NCBI RefSeq assembly: GCF_002270055.1
Contig: NZ_NIBG01000026.1
Location: 1-61,243 of the forward strand
Direction of reading: 5' to 3'
Length of the DNA: 61,243 nucleotides
Source: Anaeromicrobium sediminis
Lineage (GTDB): Bacteria > Bacillota > Clostridia > Peptostreptococcales > Thermotaleaceae
The first letter of the stretch is position 1; every line of letters begins with the position of its first letter. The notes under the pieces are model-generated. The model did not search any database and was not told the DNA's origin. It was given only the letters and a program-made list of their open reading frames with translations. Below are positions 8,232-16,641 of the stretch, one piece after another. The position numbers and the translations under genes were made by a program.

Positions 8232-9167
8232 CTATATTTCTACAACCGTTCCTGATTTCCCTTTTACAGCATCACTACCTTTATTTAAAGATGCTATTAT
8301 GGCCTTCCTACCTTTTTTAGAGGAAGCAAATTTCACAGCTGCATTTATTTTAGGTAGCATACTTCCCTTTGCAAAATGACCTTCTGCTACAAATCTATTA
8401 GCTTCTTTAACAGAAACTGAATCTAACCACATCTCATCTTTCTTCCCAAAGTTTAATGCAACCTTTTCCACAGCTGTAAGTATTAGTAGTATGTCCGCAT
8501 CTAAATCTTCTGCTAATTTTTCAGAGGCTAAATCCTTATCTATTACAGCTTCTACTCCCTTTAGGGTATTTTCCTTAATAACGGGAATTCCCCCTCCACC
8601 TACAGTTATTACTATATATTCGTCTACTAACTTTTTAATTACATCTATTTCAACTATTTCTTTAGGAACAGGTGATGGTACAACCCTTCTATAACCACGA
8701 CCTGCATCCTCTGTCATAGTATATTCTTTTTCTTCTATTAATATATCCGCCTCTTCTTTTGAATAGAATTGGCCTATAGGTTTCGTAGGATTCTTAAAAG
8801 CCTTATCATTTTTATCTACTACCACCTGAGTAACTATGGATATGGCCTTTTTATCTATATTCCTAAGTTGTAGTTCTTCTCCTATAGCCTGTTGTAGATG
8901 ATACCCTATCATTCCTTGAGTCATGGCTCCGCATACATCTAATGACATGGGAGGAATTTCATTTTTAGATTGTTCATTTTGAAGTAATATTCTTCCCACT
9001 TGAGGCCCATTACCATGGGCAATTACTAATTGGTGTCCTTCTTCTATTAAATCACATATATGTTTTGATGTTTCCTTTATAATATTTAGCTGCTCCAAGG
9101 CAGTAGGTGCTTTTTTCCCCTCTTGAAGAGCATTTCCTCCTAGTGCTACTACTATCTTCATAAACAA
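8232..9167 (-). CDS. arcC: Carbamate kinase (catabolic)
   Basis: This enzyme makes ATP from carbamoyl phosphate and ADP, releasing carbamate that decays to ammonia and CO2. The 311-residue protein has the amino-acid-kinase start VVALGGNAL (about residues 5-13), the substrate motif VIAHGNGPQVG, and TVGGGGIPVI. It is the energy-yielding partner expected for a carbamoyltransferase run catabolically; no arginine deiminase or ornithine carbamoyltransferase is present, while the AllFGH oxamate carbamoyltransferase lies upstream. In that sense it parallels AllK of allantoin degraders. The start may be ATG at 9161 (MKIVVALGG). Confidence 0.95.
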   Translation of the reverse strand: MFMKIVVALGGNALQEGKKAPTALEQLNIIKETSKHICDLIEEGHQLVIAHGNGPQVGRILLQNEQSKNEIPPMSLDVCGAMTQGMIGYHLQQAIGEELQLRNIDKKAISIVTQVVVDKNDKAFKNPTKPIGQFYSKEEADILIEEKEYTMTEDAGRGYRRVVPSPVPKEIVEIDVIKKLVDEYIVITVGGGGIPVIKENTLKGVEAVIDKDLASEKLAEDLDADILLILTAVEKVALNFGKKDEMWLDSVSVKEANRFVAEGHFAKGSMLPKINAAVKFASSKKGRKAIIASLNKGSDAVKGKSGTVVEI

Positions 9168-9172
9168 TCCCC

Positions 9173-10351
9173 CTATATGACTCCATTATTTCTCAATTCA
9201 TTTATATATTCTTCATCATATGTCAGGTATTTTTCTAATATTTCCTTTGTGTGTTCTCCTAAAGTAGGAGCTGCCTTTTCTATTTTCCCTGGAGTTTTAC
9301 TCATCTTTATAGGTATTCCAGGAATTTTAGTTTTTCCAGCCACCCTGTGGTCTACTTCCACTATCATTTCCCTACTCTTTACTTGTTCATTTTCAATAAC
9401 CTTATCTACACTATTTATAGGAGAGTTTGGAATTCCTTCTTCATCAAATATATGTTGCCATTCTTCAGTTGTCTTTTCCTCCATTATTTTATCCATAATA
9501 ATTTTTAAACTTTCATAGTTTTCATTTCTCAGTGGATTAGACTTATATTTTTCATCTTCTATTAATTCTTCCCTATGAGCTATCATGCAGAATTTTTTCC
9601 AAAGGTTGTCATTACCTATGGCTATCATAATTTCCCCATCACTAGTCTCAAAATTCTCAAAGGGAACTATGGAAGGGTGTCTATTTCCCTTTGGTCCTGG
9701 TATTTCACCCGAAACCAAATATCTTGCTATGGCATTTTCAAGTATGGCCACCTGGCAATCAAGCATTGCTACATCTACCTTTTGTCCTTCTCCAGTCAGA
9801 TTTCTATTATAAAGGGCTGATAATATTCCAATGGTAGTAAATAACCCTGCCGTTATATCTCCTATGGATGCCCCTACCCTAGTAGGCATATCATGGCCTG
9901 TAATACTCATTATGCCACCCATGGCTTGCACTACTGCATCATAAGCAGGTCTTTTACTATAGGGGCCTGAGTGACCAAATCCAGAGGATGCTGCATAAAT
10001 TATCCTTGGATTTACTTTTCTTATTTCATCATAACCAAGACCTAATTTCTCCATAGTTCCAGGTCTAAAGTTTTCCACTATTACATCACATTTTTTCACT
10101 AATTCTTGTAATATTTCTTTGCCCTCTTGGGTCTTTAAATTTAGTGTCATACTCTTTTTATTCCTATTAATACTCATAAAGTAGGCACTTTCACCATTTA
10201 TATGGGGCCCAAAGAATCTAGAATCATCTCCTCTCTCAGGCATTTCTACCTTTATAATCTCAGCTCCCATATCGCCTAATACCATAGTGGCATAGGGTCC
10301 TGCTAATACCCTCGTCAAATCTAATATTTTAATACCATTTAAGGAACCCAT
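9173..10351 (-). CDS. Class III CoA-transferase (CaiB/BaiF family)
   Basis: Family members move coenzyme A between carboxylic acids through an enzyme-aspartyl anhydride. The 392-residue protein starts LNGIKILDLTRVLAGPYATMVLGDMGAEIIKVE in pieces typical of the family, with NRNKKSMTLNL near residue 63 and the catalytic aspartate expected at D165 in RVGASIGDITAG. It is encoded 2 bases after the nitrilase gene and 5 before carbamate kinase. Oxalate is a plausible acceptor because formyl-CoA:oxalate CoA-transferase is in this family, but no oxalyl-CoA decarboxylase is here; the substrate is inference. Confidence 0.92.
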   Translation of the reverse strand: MGSLNGIKILDLTRVLAGPYATMVLGDMGAEIIKVEMPERGDDSRFFGPHINGESAYFMSINRNKKSMTLNLKTQEGKEILQELVKKCDVIVENFRPGTMEKLGLGYDEIRKVNPRIIYAASSGFGHSGPYSKRPAYDAVVQAMGGIMSITGHDMPTRVGASIGDITAGLFTTIGILSALYNRNLTGEGQKVDVAMLDCQVAILENAIARYLVSGEIPGPKGNRHPSIVPFENFETSDGEIMIAIGNDNLWKKFCMIAHREELIEDEKYKSNPLRNENYESLKIIMDKIMEEKTTEEWQHIFDEEGIPNSPINSVDKVIENEQVKSREMIVEVDHRVAGKTKIPGIPIKMSKTPGKIEKAAPTLGEHTKEILEKYLTYDEEYINELRNNGVI

Positions 10352-10353
10352 AT

Positions 10354-11250
10354 TTAAATCCCCCTTTTATATGGAATTCTTTTAGCTGGTTCAAAAGCTG
10401 ATCTTCCTTCAGTTAATATTCCCTCATATACTCCCACATTTCTATCTTCTAGATGATCAAATATCATAGGGCTGTTACAACCATATGTAACATGTTTTAT
10501 AGGATTAGGATCTAATTTAACTCCTATTATTTCTTCACAGCCCCTACCCAAAGCAATAGTCTGGCCGATAGGATTTACAATCATACTATGACCAAAATAG
10601 TGAGTGCCTCCTGCATCTGCACCTATTGAATTGGCTGCTAATAAATATACATGATTATCATATGCACGAGCCTTATTTACAAACTCCCATATTTCAAAAC
10701 TACGAAGAAGTGCCGCTGGCCTAGTGATAATCTCAGCTCCCTTTAGTGCAAGCATACGACTTAGTTCTGGAAAATCTCCATCATAACAGATTATAAGACC
10801 TATTTTTCCTAACTTCGTATCCACTACAACCACTTCATTGCCAGGAGTAGTCCATCCCCCTCCTTCTATCCTTTCCGTTGGGAATGGGTGGGTCTTTCTA
10901 TAGTTTCCTAATATGTCTCCATTATCATCTATAAGCAAACTACTATTTAATATTTCACCAGGATTCTTCCCCTTTTCATAAAGAGGGAAGTTTATATGAA
11001 TCTTTAATTCCCTAGCTAATTGTTGAATTTTTTTAGTGTCTCTACCCGGAACAAAATCTAACATTTCATAAAATTCCATAACCTCCATATTAGGAGTAAA
11101 TCCAGTAGTAATACTCTCTGGCAATACTACCAACTCACAATCATATTCCTTCTTAGCCCTTATAATCCACTCACAACATTTATCAATATTCTGCTTTATC
11201 TTATTTGGCTCAATAGCCATCTGAATACAACATGCCACATGTTCTTTCAT
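10354..11250 (-). CDS. Nitrilase-superfamily amidohydrolase
   Basis: These cytoplasmic enzymes hydrolyse amide, nitrile or carbamoyl C-N bonds. The catalytic triad is visible: E45 in VVLPESITTGF, K119 in NYRKTHPFPTER, and C155 in GLIICYDGDFPE. The length, 298 residues, is usual. Within this operon it could hydrolyse oxamate to oxalate and ammonia, or an N-carbamoyl intermediate; both are inference from neighbours. It is first in the distal gene block, with a hairpin and a 192-nt structured element between it and the cyclase gene upstream, so it may have its own regulation. SD is GGGGGAAATTGAG just before ATG. Confidence 0.9.
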   Translation of the reverse strand: MKEHVACCIQMAIEPNKIKQNIDKCCEWIIRAKKEYDCELVVLPESITTGFTPNMEVMEFYEMLDFVPGRDTKKIQQLARELKIHINFPLYEKGKNPGEILNSSLLIDDNGDILGNYRKTHPFPTERIEGGGWTTPGNEVVVVDTKLGKIGLIICYDGDFPELSRMLALKGAEIITRPAALLRSFEIWEFVNKARAYDNHVYLLAANSIGADAGGTHYFGHSMIVNPIGQTIALGRGCEEIIGVKLDPNPIKHVTYGCNSPMIFDHLEDRNVGVYEGILTEGRSAFEPAKRIPYKRGI

Positions 11251-11288
11251 CTCAATTTCCCCCTTATAATCACTCTATCGTCCTTATT

Positions 11289-11328
11289 AAAATACCCGCC
11301 TAAGTAAGTATTAGACGGGTATTTTTTC
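11289..11328. terminator. Hairpin terminator between the cyclase and nitrilase genes
   Basis: AAAATACCCG and CGGGTATTTT arms form a strong stem-loop. The T run is longer on the plus strand (ATTTTTTCT) than on the minus strand (TATTTTAAT). On the minus strand it would attenuate read-through from the allFGH block into the nitrilase gene; on the plus strand no gene ends here. Confidence 0.6.
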
Positions 11329-11336
11329 TAATGCTA

Positions 11337-11528
11337 ATAAACTACAGCACCTACAAGTTGAAATGAATCATAAATTTTTCAGCAGGTGGAACATCAGTAT
11401 ACCTTCTGCTGCAAACAATTATGAACCTTCTACAGTTACTATAAGATTTACACTATATAATCTGATAGTGACTTACCTGTGAAAATATTTCTGATTTATT
11501 GAAACCCAGTAGGTCCACTAAACTTTAT
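11337..11528 (+). ncRNA. 192-nt structured element, copy 1
   Basis: This element recurs at 60154-60345 with the same length. The 95-base core (11384-11478) matches the second copy at 82 positions without gaps. The flanks pair with each other: ATAAA/TTTAT at the ends, ACCTAC (11349-11354) with GTAGGT (11509-11514), then an almost unbroken helix from 11362-11387 to 11475-11500. The second copy keeps these pairs through paired base changes. A shared G-U pair (11365/11497) is a pair only on the plus strand. Function and promoter are unknown; a mobile repeat is the alternative. Confidence 0.6.
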
Positions 11529-11542
11529 ATACTCAATTTTTC

Positions 11543-12331
11543 TTATTCCTCCACATCAAAGGCAACTATACGGCTAATACAAGATTCTCCACCTACAAAT
11601 CTCCATGGGAAGCATCCTATAACTAATCTCTTGCCTGAAAGTTGGGCAATATCTCCACCTAAGTTTTCTGCATGGATAATATCATGTGGGAATAAATCAT
11701 AATGCATTAATTGGTAATCATCTTCACTAAAGAAGTCATCTAATCCCTTATCATACTTTTGCATTAAGAACTTATCAGCTTTCTTAGCTTCCTTTGGACA
11801 CCAATCTCTTATCTTAGTATTCATTGGATGATCTGCTGAACCACAATCTACACCAATCCATTTAAACTTCATTTTCTTACACCACTCAGAAAACTCCTTA
11901 GTAGGTCCTGGATGTCTTAACATGTATCTTTCTTCATCAGCTTCTGGCTGATCCCATGCATATTTGTGGTATCCAGTATTTATAATTAAAATATCTCCCT
12001 CTCTAATATCAGCTCTTGCCATTAAATCATCAGGAGTGTAGATTCCATAATCTTCAGCCATATCAGATATATCTACAACAACTCCAGGAGCCACTAATTC
12101 ATCTAGTGGAATTTCAGATATATCTCTTCCATGAGTACAGAAATGGATAGATCCATCTAAATGAGTTCCCACGTGATTTGAATGAGTAAGTACTTGCCCA
12201 TTGGCACCATTTGGAGCTAATCTTTTAAAGAACTTAATTTGAAGTGGCTCATAAGTTGGCCATGGTGGTGTTAAGTGACTTAATGGTTGAGTTAAATCAT
12301 ACATTTTTACATTTTTCCAATATGGTAACAT
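11543..12331 (-). CDS. Cyclase-family metal-dependent hydrolase
   Basis: This family includes kynurenine formamidase and isatin hydrolase, which open amide or cyclic keto-amide bonds using bound metal. The 262-residue protein has the hallmark HVGTHLDGSIHF (residues 53-64), preceded by TQPLSHLTPPWPTYEP. There are no tryptophan-catabolism genes nearby. Placed 38 bases after the AllG gene, it may open a ring to give the carbamoyltransferase substrate; hydrolysis of a cyclic imide such as parabanate to oxalurate would fit but is speculation. Its stop codon lies 15 bases from the 192-nt element. Confidence 0.88.
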   Translation of the reverse strand: MLPYWKNVKMYDLTQPLSHLTPPWPTYEPLQIKFFKRLAPNGANGQVLTHSNHVGTHLDGSIHFCTHGRDISEIPLDELVAPGVVVDISDMAEDYGIYTPDDLMARADIREGDILIINTGYHKYAWDQPEADEERYMLRHPGPTKEFSEWCKKMKFKWIGVDCGSADHPMNTKIRDWCPKEAKKADKFLMQKYDKGLDDFFSEDDYQLMHYDLFPHDIIHAENLGGDIAQLSGKRLVIGCFPWRFVGGESCISRIVAFDVEE

Positions 12332-12369
12332 TTTAAAATCCCCCTCTTAAACCTTATAATAGTAGTTTT

Positions 12370-13635
12370 TTATAATAATCCTTCTTCTTCTAAAGAAAGA
12401 ACAAAGTCTTCAAGTGCATCTTCAAAGCACTTCATAGGTGGTCTTACTAGACCTGCACCCACTTGACCAACCCCTGGGTCTTTATGAGCTATACCAGTAT
12501 TAATTATTGGAGCTATTCCAGTTTCTACTACCTTTCTAACGTCTATTCCCGTTGGTGTTCCCCTAAAATCAAGGGCTGGAATTTTGTATATATCATTTTC
12601 TCCCTCAGTAATTTCATACATACTAAGAGTATAATTTAGAGCATCCTTAGGCGTTCCACCTACAAATTTAACTATAGGTAAGGATGTAGCCATGGCAAAT
12701 CCACCAATACCAGTAGTTTCCGTAATACAACTATCTCCAATATCACGATTTGCATCATCCATACTAAATCCAGGGAAGTATAATCCATCTATAACTTCCG
12801 CCTCAGCTGTAAACCATTTATTCCCAAGTCCAGCTACCCTAATTCCAAATTCAGTACCATTTCTAGCCATAGTATAAACTACAGTACTATACTTAATCTC
12901 TCCTAAAGGATCCATAGTACATTTGCAAGCTGGCATACTTACATTTAAGAAGAAATGATCATTACTATTCATGAACTTAAGTACATCCCTCTTAGATTCT
13001 GTTGAAAAATCTGTCTCAACTATGTAAGGAGCTAATTCTCTTATTAAAAGAGATGTTCCAGCCTTATTTCTGTTGTGACCTTCATCACCCATTTGAAGTA
13101 TTTGAGATAATATACTCTTTAGATCTATCTCTCCACTTAATTGAATAGCTTCCTTCAAAATAGGAGCAAGGGTATTTTCCATCCATAAAAGTCTATCTAT
13201 TACTTCCTTAGAATAAGCTCCATATCTTAGTACTTTTCCTAACCCCTCATTTAAAGTACAATAAGCATAATTATCAAAGGCCTTATTCTTTACTATCCAC
13301 ACAGGCATTGAAGGAGTAACTACTCCAGCCATAGGTCCTACCGCATTATGGTGATGACAAGAATCAAATGTAATCTGTCCAGACTCAGCTATTTCTACAG
13401 CTTCTTCTTCACTTTTAGCAATGCCTTCATATAAAAGGCCTCCTATTATGGCTCCTTTAAGTGGTCCACTCATGTCTTCCCACTTAACAGGTGGTCCTGC
13501 ATGTAAAATAGTTTTTTCAGTCATACCAGGAATGTCATCTATAGCTCTTCCTATTCCCACAATTGTTGGTTGTGCCTTTAAAATTCTATCTAGAGCCTCC
13601 TTATTAGCTCTATCTATTCTTTCAGTTACCATCAT
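12370..13635 (-). CDS. allG: DUF1116 protein, oxamate carbamoyltransferase subunit AllG (YlbE)
   Basis: DUF1116 proteins form, with AllF and AllH, the oxamate carbamoyltransferase of Escherichia coli, which in catabolism splits oxalurate with phosphate to oxamate and carbamoyl phosphate. The 421-residue sequence has characteristic stretches such as ILHAGPPVKWEDMSGP, FDSCHHHNAVGPMAGV and DPGVGQVGAGLV. Many homologues carry an extra N-terminal segment ending in a PPA motif; here that segment is a separate 56-residue gene just upstream. The spacing to the cyclase gene (38 bases) suggests one transcript. Confidence 0.85.
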   Translation of the reverse strand: MMVTERIDRANKEALDRILKAQPTIVGIGRAIDDIPGMTEKTILHAGPPVKWEDMSGPLKGAIIGGLLYEGIAKSEEEAVEIAESGQITFDSCHHHNAVGPMAGVVTPSMPVWIVKNKAFDNYAYCTLNEGLGKVLRYGAYSKEVIDRLLWMENTLAPILKEAIQLSGEIDLKSILSQILQMGDEGHNRNKAGTSLLIRELAPYIVETDFSTESKRDVLKFMNSNDHFFLNVSMPACKCTMDPLGEIKYSTVVYTMARNGTEFGIRVAGLGNKWFTAEAEVIDGLYFPGFSMDDANRDIGDSCITETTGIGGFAMATSLPIVKFVGGTPKDALNYTLSMYEITEGENDIYKIPALDFRGTPTGIDVRKVVETGIAPIINTGIAHKDPGVGQVGAGLVRPPMKCFEDALEDFVLSLEEEGLL

Positions 13636-13672
13636 ATCCCCCCTCGAGTTTCTCTCTATTCATTGACCATCC

Positions 13673-13843
13673 CTACTTTAATCTTGATAATAGGGAAGCC
13701 ATTTTTTTATTCCCCCTGGCAGGTGGCTTAAAATCCACATGTATAGCCTCTATCTTTTGTGATTTTAAATCCTTGTAAAAAGAGTCAAGACCAATGTTTG
13801 CAACCTTTAAATCCTTTTTGAAAAGTTCATTTATTTTATTCAC
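13673..13843 (-). CDS. Small protein equivalent to the N-terminal segment of AllG/YlbE
   Basis: A 56-residue frame starts at GTG (13843; an in-frame GTG at 13852 is possible) behind an AAGGGG Shine-Dalgarno, and overlaps the end of fdrA by 8 bases. It reads VANIGLDSFYKDL then VDFKPPARG and ends LLSRLK. The pattern of a short Rossmann-like strand, IGLxSF, followed by VDxxPPA matches, from memory, the start of fused AllG/YlbE/YahG proteins. Its position between allF and allG supports it being a split-off piece that joins the complex. It stops 38 bases before the allG start. Confidence 0.7.
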   Translation of the reverse strand: MNKINELFKKDLKVANIGLDSFYKDLKSQKIEAIHVDFKPPARGNKKMASLLSRLK

Positions 13844-15389
13844 AACTTCCACCCCTTAGAAGTTTTAATATACTACTTGTAAGCCTTGCCGCTTGAGCAT
13901 TAGATGGCATAACCACAACTCCAATGTCTTCTAATCGCTTCTTGGACTTTTTATAGTCTTGTGGGTCATTTTCTGTTCCACAAATTGAACCTACTACAGA
14001 TAAATACTGTCCCCTGTCTTCAAAAGCTTTTTTAGCTTCTATAATAGAAGGAATCATTTCTCCCACAGGGTCCTCATTAGATCCATATCCTAATACAAAA
14101 TCCATTAATACTACAGCTACACTTTCATCTTCCTTTTCTTTTAAAAGTCTTTCTACCCTATTAGATGGATCAATCATAGGATGAGGTTTACCTACAGTAA
14201 AATCATCATCACCTAAATCGATGCAAGTATCCTTAATACTTTTATGAATATCTAAAAGCTTTAAATCTGGTTTTAATGGAATATTTGAATATACATCCAT
14301 GTGATTCATGAATATTTTCATAGCTTCATCAGCTAATGTTCCACCTGTAAAAAGACCTCTCATATACTTCTGATTAGATCCTATTTGGGCTGCTTCCATC
14401 TTAGCCATTTTTTCAATTTCCTCGTAATTAGGTGTATCTTCTTTATCTCTTAATAAATTAACTGCCATATAAGCTGCATCTTCTAAGTTTTTAGCAAAAT
14501 ATCCACCATGATCTTCTATTTCCTTCTTATCTCCACCTATGAAATTCACAACGATAGGTTTATTAGATTTTTTAACTTCTTCTAATACCTTTTTAGCCAC
14601 ATCCTTGTGTGGTGGTTTTGAAATGAGTACTATGACAGATGTTTCATCATCTTCCAATAAGGACTTTAATCCATCTAACATCATAATACCGCCAATTTCT
14701 TTCTTTAAATCACGGCCCCCAGTTCCTATTACCTGAGATACTCCTTCTCCTAGTCTATCTATGAGAACAGTTACTTCTTGAGTTCCCGTCCCAGAAGCCC
14801 CTACTACACCAATATTTCCCTTCTTAACCACATTGGCAAAGGCTAATGGTACATTGTTAATAATGGCTGTTCCACAATCTGGACCCATCATGAGTAGTCC
14901 CTTTTCACTAGCTAGTTCCTTTAATTTTCTTTCATCTTCCATAGATACATTGTCACTAAATAACATTACGTGAAGACCTTTATTTAAAGCCTTTCTAGCC
15001 TCACCTGCTGCATATTTACCTGGTACAGATATTAAAGCTAAATTTAGATTTGGTTCATATTTAAGGGCAGAATCTAATGTGGCTGGTCTATAATCTAAAC
15101 TACTTTCCTTTTTCTTTTCATTTAAAAGTTTATCTACCTTATCTAATATGATTTCTTTCTCTATGGACTCATGGCATAATACACTTACAAAGAAATCATT
15201 TGGACTGGCACTTTTAATGTCCTCACTACTTATGTTTATCATTTCAGCCAATTCCTTATTTAAGTCTGTTGCCATTCCCACTAGGGCTTCTTTAATGCCT
15301 TCCATCTTCTTTAACTCTTTAGAGATGAGCATTAAGGTAACCGAATCGTAATACGTATTTTTTCTTATTTCATGACAGACTTTCATCAT
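13836..15389 (-). CDS. allF: Oxamate carbamoyltransferase subunit AllF (FdrA), succinyl-CoA-synthetase-like
   Basis: FdrA proteins resemble the CoA-binding and ligase domains of succinyl-CoA synthetase but act as a subunit of oxamate carbamoyltransferase. The protein is 517 residues from ATG at 15389, chosen because GGAGGTGT lies six bases upstream; a longer frame to 15440 lacks such a site. Visible motifs are GPDCGTAIINNVPLAFAN, GVVGASGTGTQEVTVL and VIGTGGRD. The start overlaps the allH stop by 4 bases (ATGA), indicating coupling. The C-terminal domain includes VVLMDFVLGYGSNEDP. Confidence 0.88.
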   Translation of the reverse strand: MMKVCHEIRKNTYYDSVTLMLISKELKKMEGIKEALVGMATDLNKELAEMINISSEDIKSASPNDFFVSVLCHESIEKEIILDKVDKLLNEKKKESSLDYRPATLDSALKYEPNLNLALISVPGKYAAGEARKALNKGLHVMLFSDNVSMEDERKLKELASEKGLLMMGPDCGTAIINNVPLAFANVVKKGNIGVVGASGTGTQEVTVLIDRLGEGVSQVIGTGGRDLKKEIGGIMMLDGLKSLLEDDETSVIVLISKPPHKDVAKKVLEEVKKSNKPIVVNFIGGDKKEIEDHGGYFAKNLEDAAYMAVNLLRDKEDTPNYEEIEKMAKMEAAQIGSNQKYMRGLFTGGTLADEAMKIFMNHMDVYSNIPLKPDLKLLDIHKSIKDTCIDLGDDDFTVGKPHPMIDPSNRVERLLKEKEDESVAVVLMDFVLGYGSNEDPVGEMIPSIIEAKKAFEDRGQYLSVVGSICGTENDPQDYKKSKKRLEDIGVVVMPSNAQAARLTSSILKLLRGGSCE

Positions 15390-16306
15390 AATACACCTCC
15401 ATTTTCTACTATTATTTTGAAAGCCACATATATTCCACAACTTATGTCTGTTCCTGAAGTGCCTCCTACTTTAAGTAGATTTTTTAAGTTATCCTTTAAC
15501 TTAGCTTCATTGTTCTTACTTAAAATAGATAAAATGACATTCTTAATTGGTAATCCTACCTTTCCCTTAGCTGCCCAATAAAGAAGGTTTTCACTAAGTA
15601 GGGTAGTTTTATTTTCTATGTCCTCTACTAAAGCCCTGTTGAATCTTTCCATTTTCAAATCGAAATGCTTATCTAGATATATAAAAGATATTATTACTCC
15701 TAATAAAAAATCATCAGTAGAAGGAGTAAGGCCTGGGCCAAAACCTATTATTTGATTAGTTATCCTACTAATCCTTTGTATATCCACATCTCTACATGCA
15801 TCTAAAAAGATTTTAATTCTTGGTAATATGAATTTAGAATATTCATCTAGTACTCTATCTTTTCTTTTGCATATACTCGTATTGAAAATACAACTTCCAA
15901 TTCCATCTAAATTCCCTAGTTTATATAAGGTATCTTCCATAGTATCTAATTTGCTTAAAATATTTTTAACACTATCCTTTGTATAGGAAAAATTCGGTGA
16001 CAAATTAAAGGGCTCACAATTTTGTAGGAATATAACTTCCTCTGAGTTAGAAAAATTAATTTTTTCTTCGTTAAATCTAACCTCATCATTCTGCCTTATA
16101 TGTAATTCTTTTAACTTCTTATTGTCCACTACTATAGTCATGGGCCCCATCATTTCTTCATCATTTAATATGGATATGATTTTGTGGTTATACATTAAAT
16201 TGATTGCTCTATTAAAAACTGAGTGAACATTTGCTCTCTTTATATGACCATCTTCAATTTGTCTTTTTAAATCTGAACAAATTCTTTTAGCATCCATAAT
16301 AACCAT
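15386..16306 (-). CDS. allH: DUF2877 protein, oxamate carbamoyltransferase subunit AllH (YlbF)
   Basis: DUF2877 proteins are the third subunit of the AllFGH carbamoyltransferase. The 306-residue protein carries the family's most conserved stretch, IGFGPGLTPSTDDFLLGVI (about residues 188-206), and ends with LLKVGGTSGTDISCG, both glycine-rich and likely anion binding. It is the first gene of the allH-allF-small-allG-cyclase block; the order matches a single subunit set. A 335-base region with a possible structured leader precedes it. SD is GGGAAATGG before ATG; the second ATG (MDAKRIC) at 16297 is possible. Confidence 0.85.
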   Translation of the reverse strand: MVIMDAKRICSDLKRQIEDGHIKRANVHSVFNRAINLMYNHKIISILNDEEMMGPMTIVVDNKKLKELHIRQNDEVRFNEEKINFSNSEEVIFLQNCEPFNLSPNFSYTKDSVKNILSKLDTMEDTLYKLGNLDGIGSCIFNTSICKRKDRVLDEYSKFILPRIKIFLDACRDVDIQRISRITNQIIGFGPGLTPSTDDFLLGVIISFIYLDKHFDLKMERFNRALVEDIENKTTLLSENLLYWAAKGKVGLPIKNVILSILSKNNEAKLKDNLKNLLKVGGTSGTDISCGIYVAFKIIVENGGVL

Positions 16307-16568
16307 TTCCCTTTTCTAATTAAGTTTCATATTCAATTAATATGTGTCTTTGTGTCTATCTACTAAATACAAGCTCTATCTGTTATGGTAATCTTGCAAA
16401 CAATCCTTATCTCATTTAATCTACCTTAACTATATACAATTACACGACTTAAAGCTTTATATATAATTTCTAAACTTAAGCCTTTGCCTTTTGTAAACTT
16501 TCACCATAGGGCCAGTTAATAAGGGCTCTACATTACCCATTGGCACATAATAGTTTAAAACATAATTA
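16307..16568 (-). promoter_or_regulatory. Long leader/promoter region of the allHFG operon
   Basis: No reading frame is credible here. On the minus strand a GC-richer patch (16552-16500) can pair CCA..GGG with CCC..TGG around TAGAGCCC, and is followed by TTTACA and AT-rich sequence that may contain the promoter. The cell's PucR-type regulator is a candidate controller. I cannot match it to a known riboswitch. Confidence 0.35.
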
Positions 16569-16598
16569 AAGCTCCTAATTCACATGAACTAGGAGCTT
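16569..16598 (-). terminator. Terminator of the asparaginase gene
   Basis: AAGCTCCTA and TAGGAGCTT form a 9-bp stem with a 12-base loop downstream of the asparaginase stop. On the minus strand the following bases are T-rich (TTAATTATG). Confidence 0.7.
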
Positions 16599-16641
16599 AT
16601 TAACATTATTTATTTTATTAAATTTTCATATATACTTAATC

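Noticed and set aside
11384-11397. AGGTGGAAC in the 192-nt element resembles the T-box antiterminator motif AGGGTGG.ACCGCG
   Set aside because: The CGCG part, the specifier stem and a terminator in the right place are missing, and neither copy precedes an amino-acid gene on the plus strand.
5229-16306. Standard allantoin degradation operon
   Set aside because: No allantoinase, allantoate amidohydrolase or ureidoglycolate dehydrogenase is encoded; only the carbamoyltransferase and carbamate kinase parts are shared.
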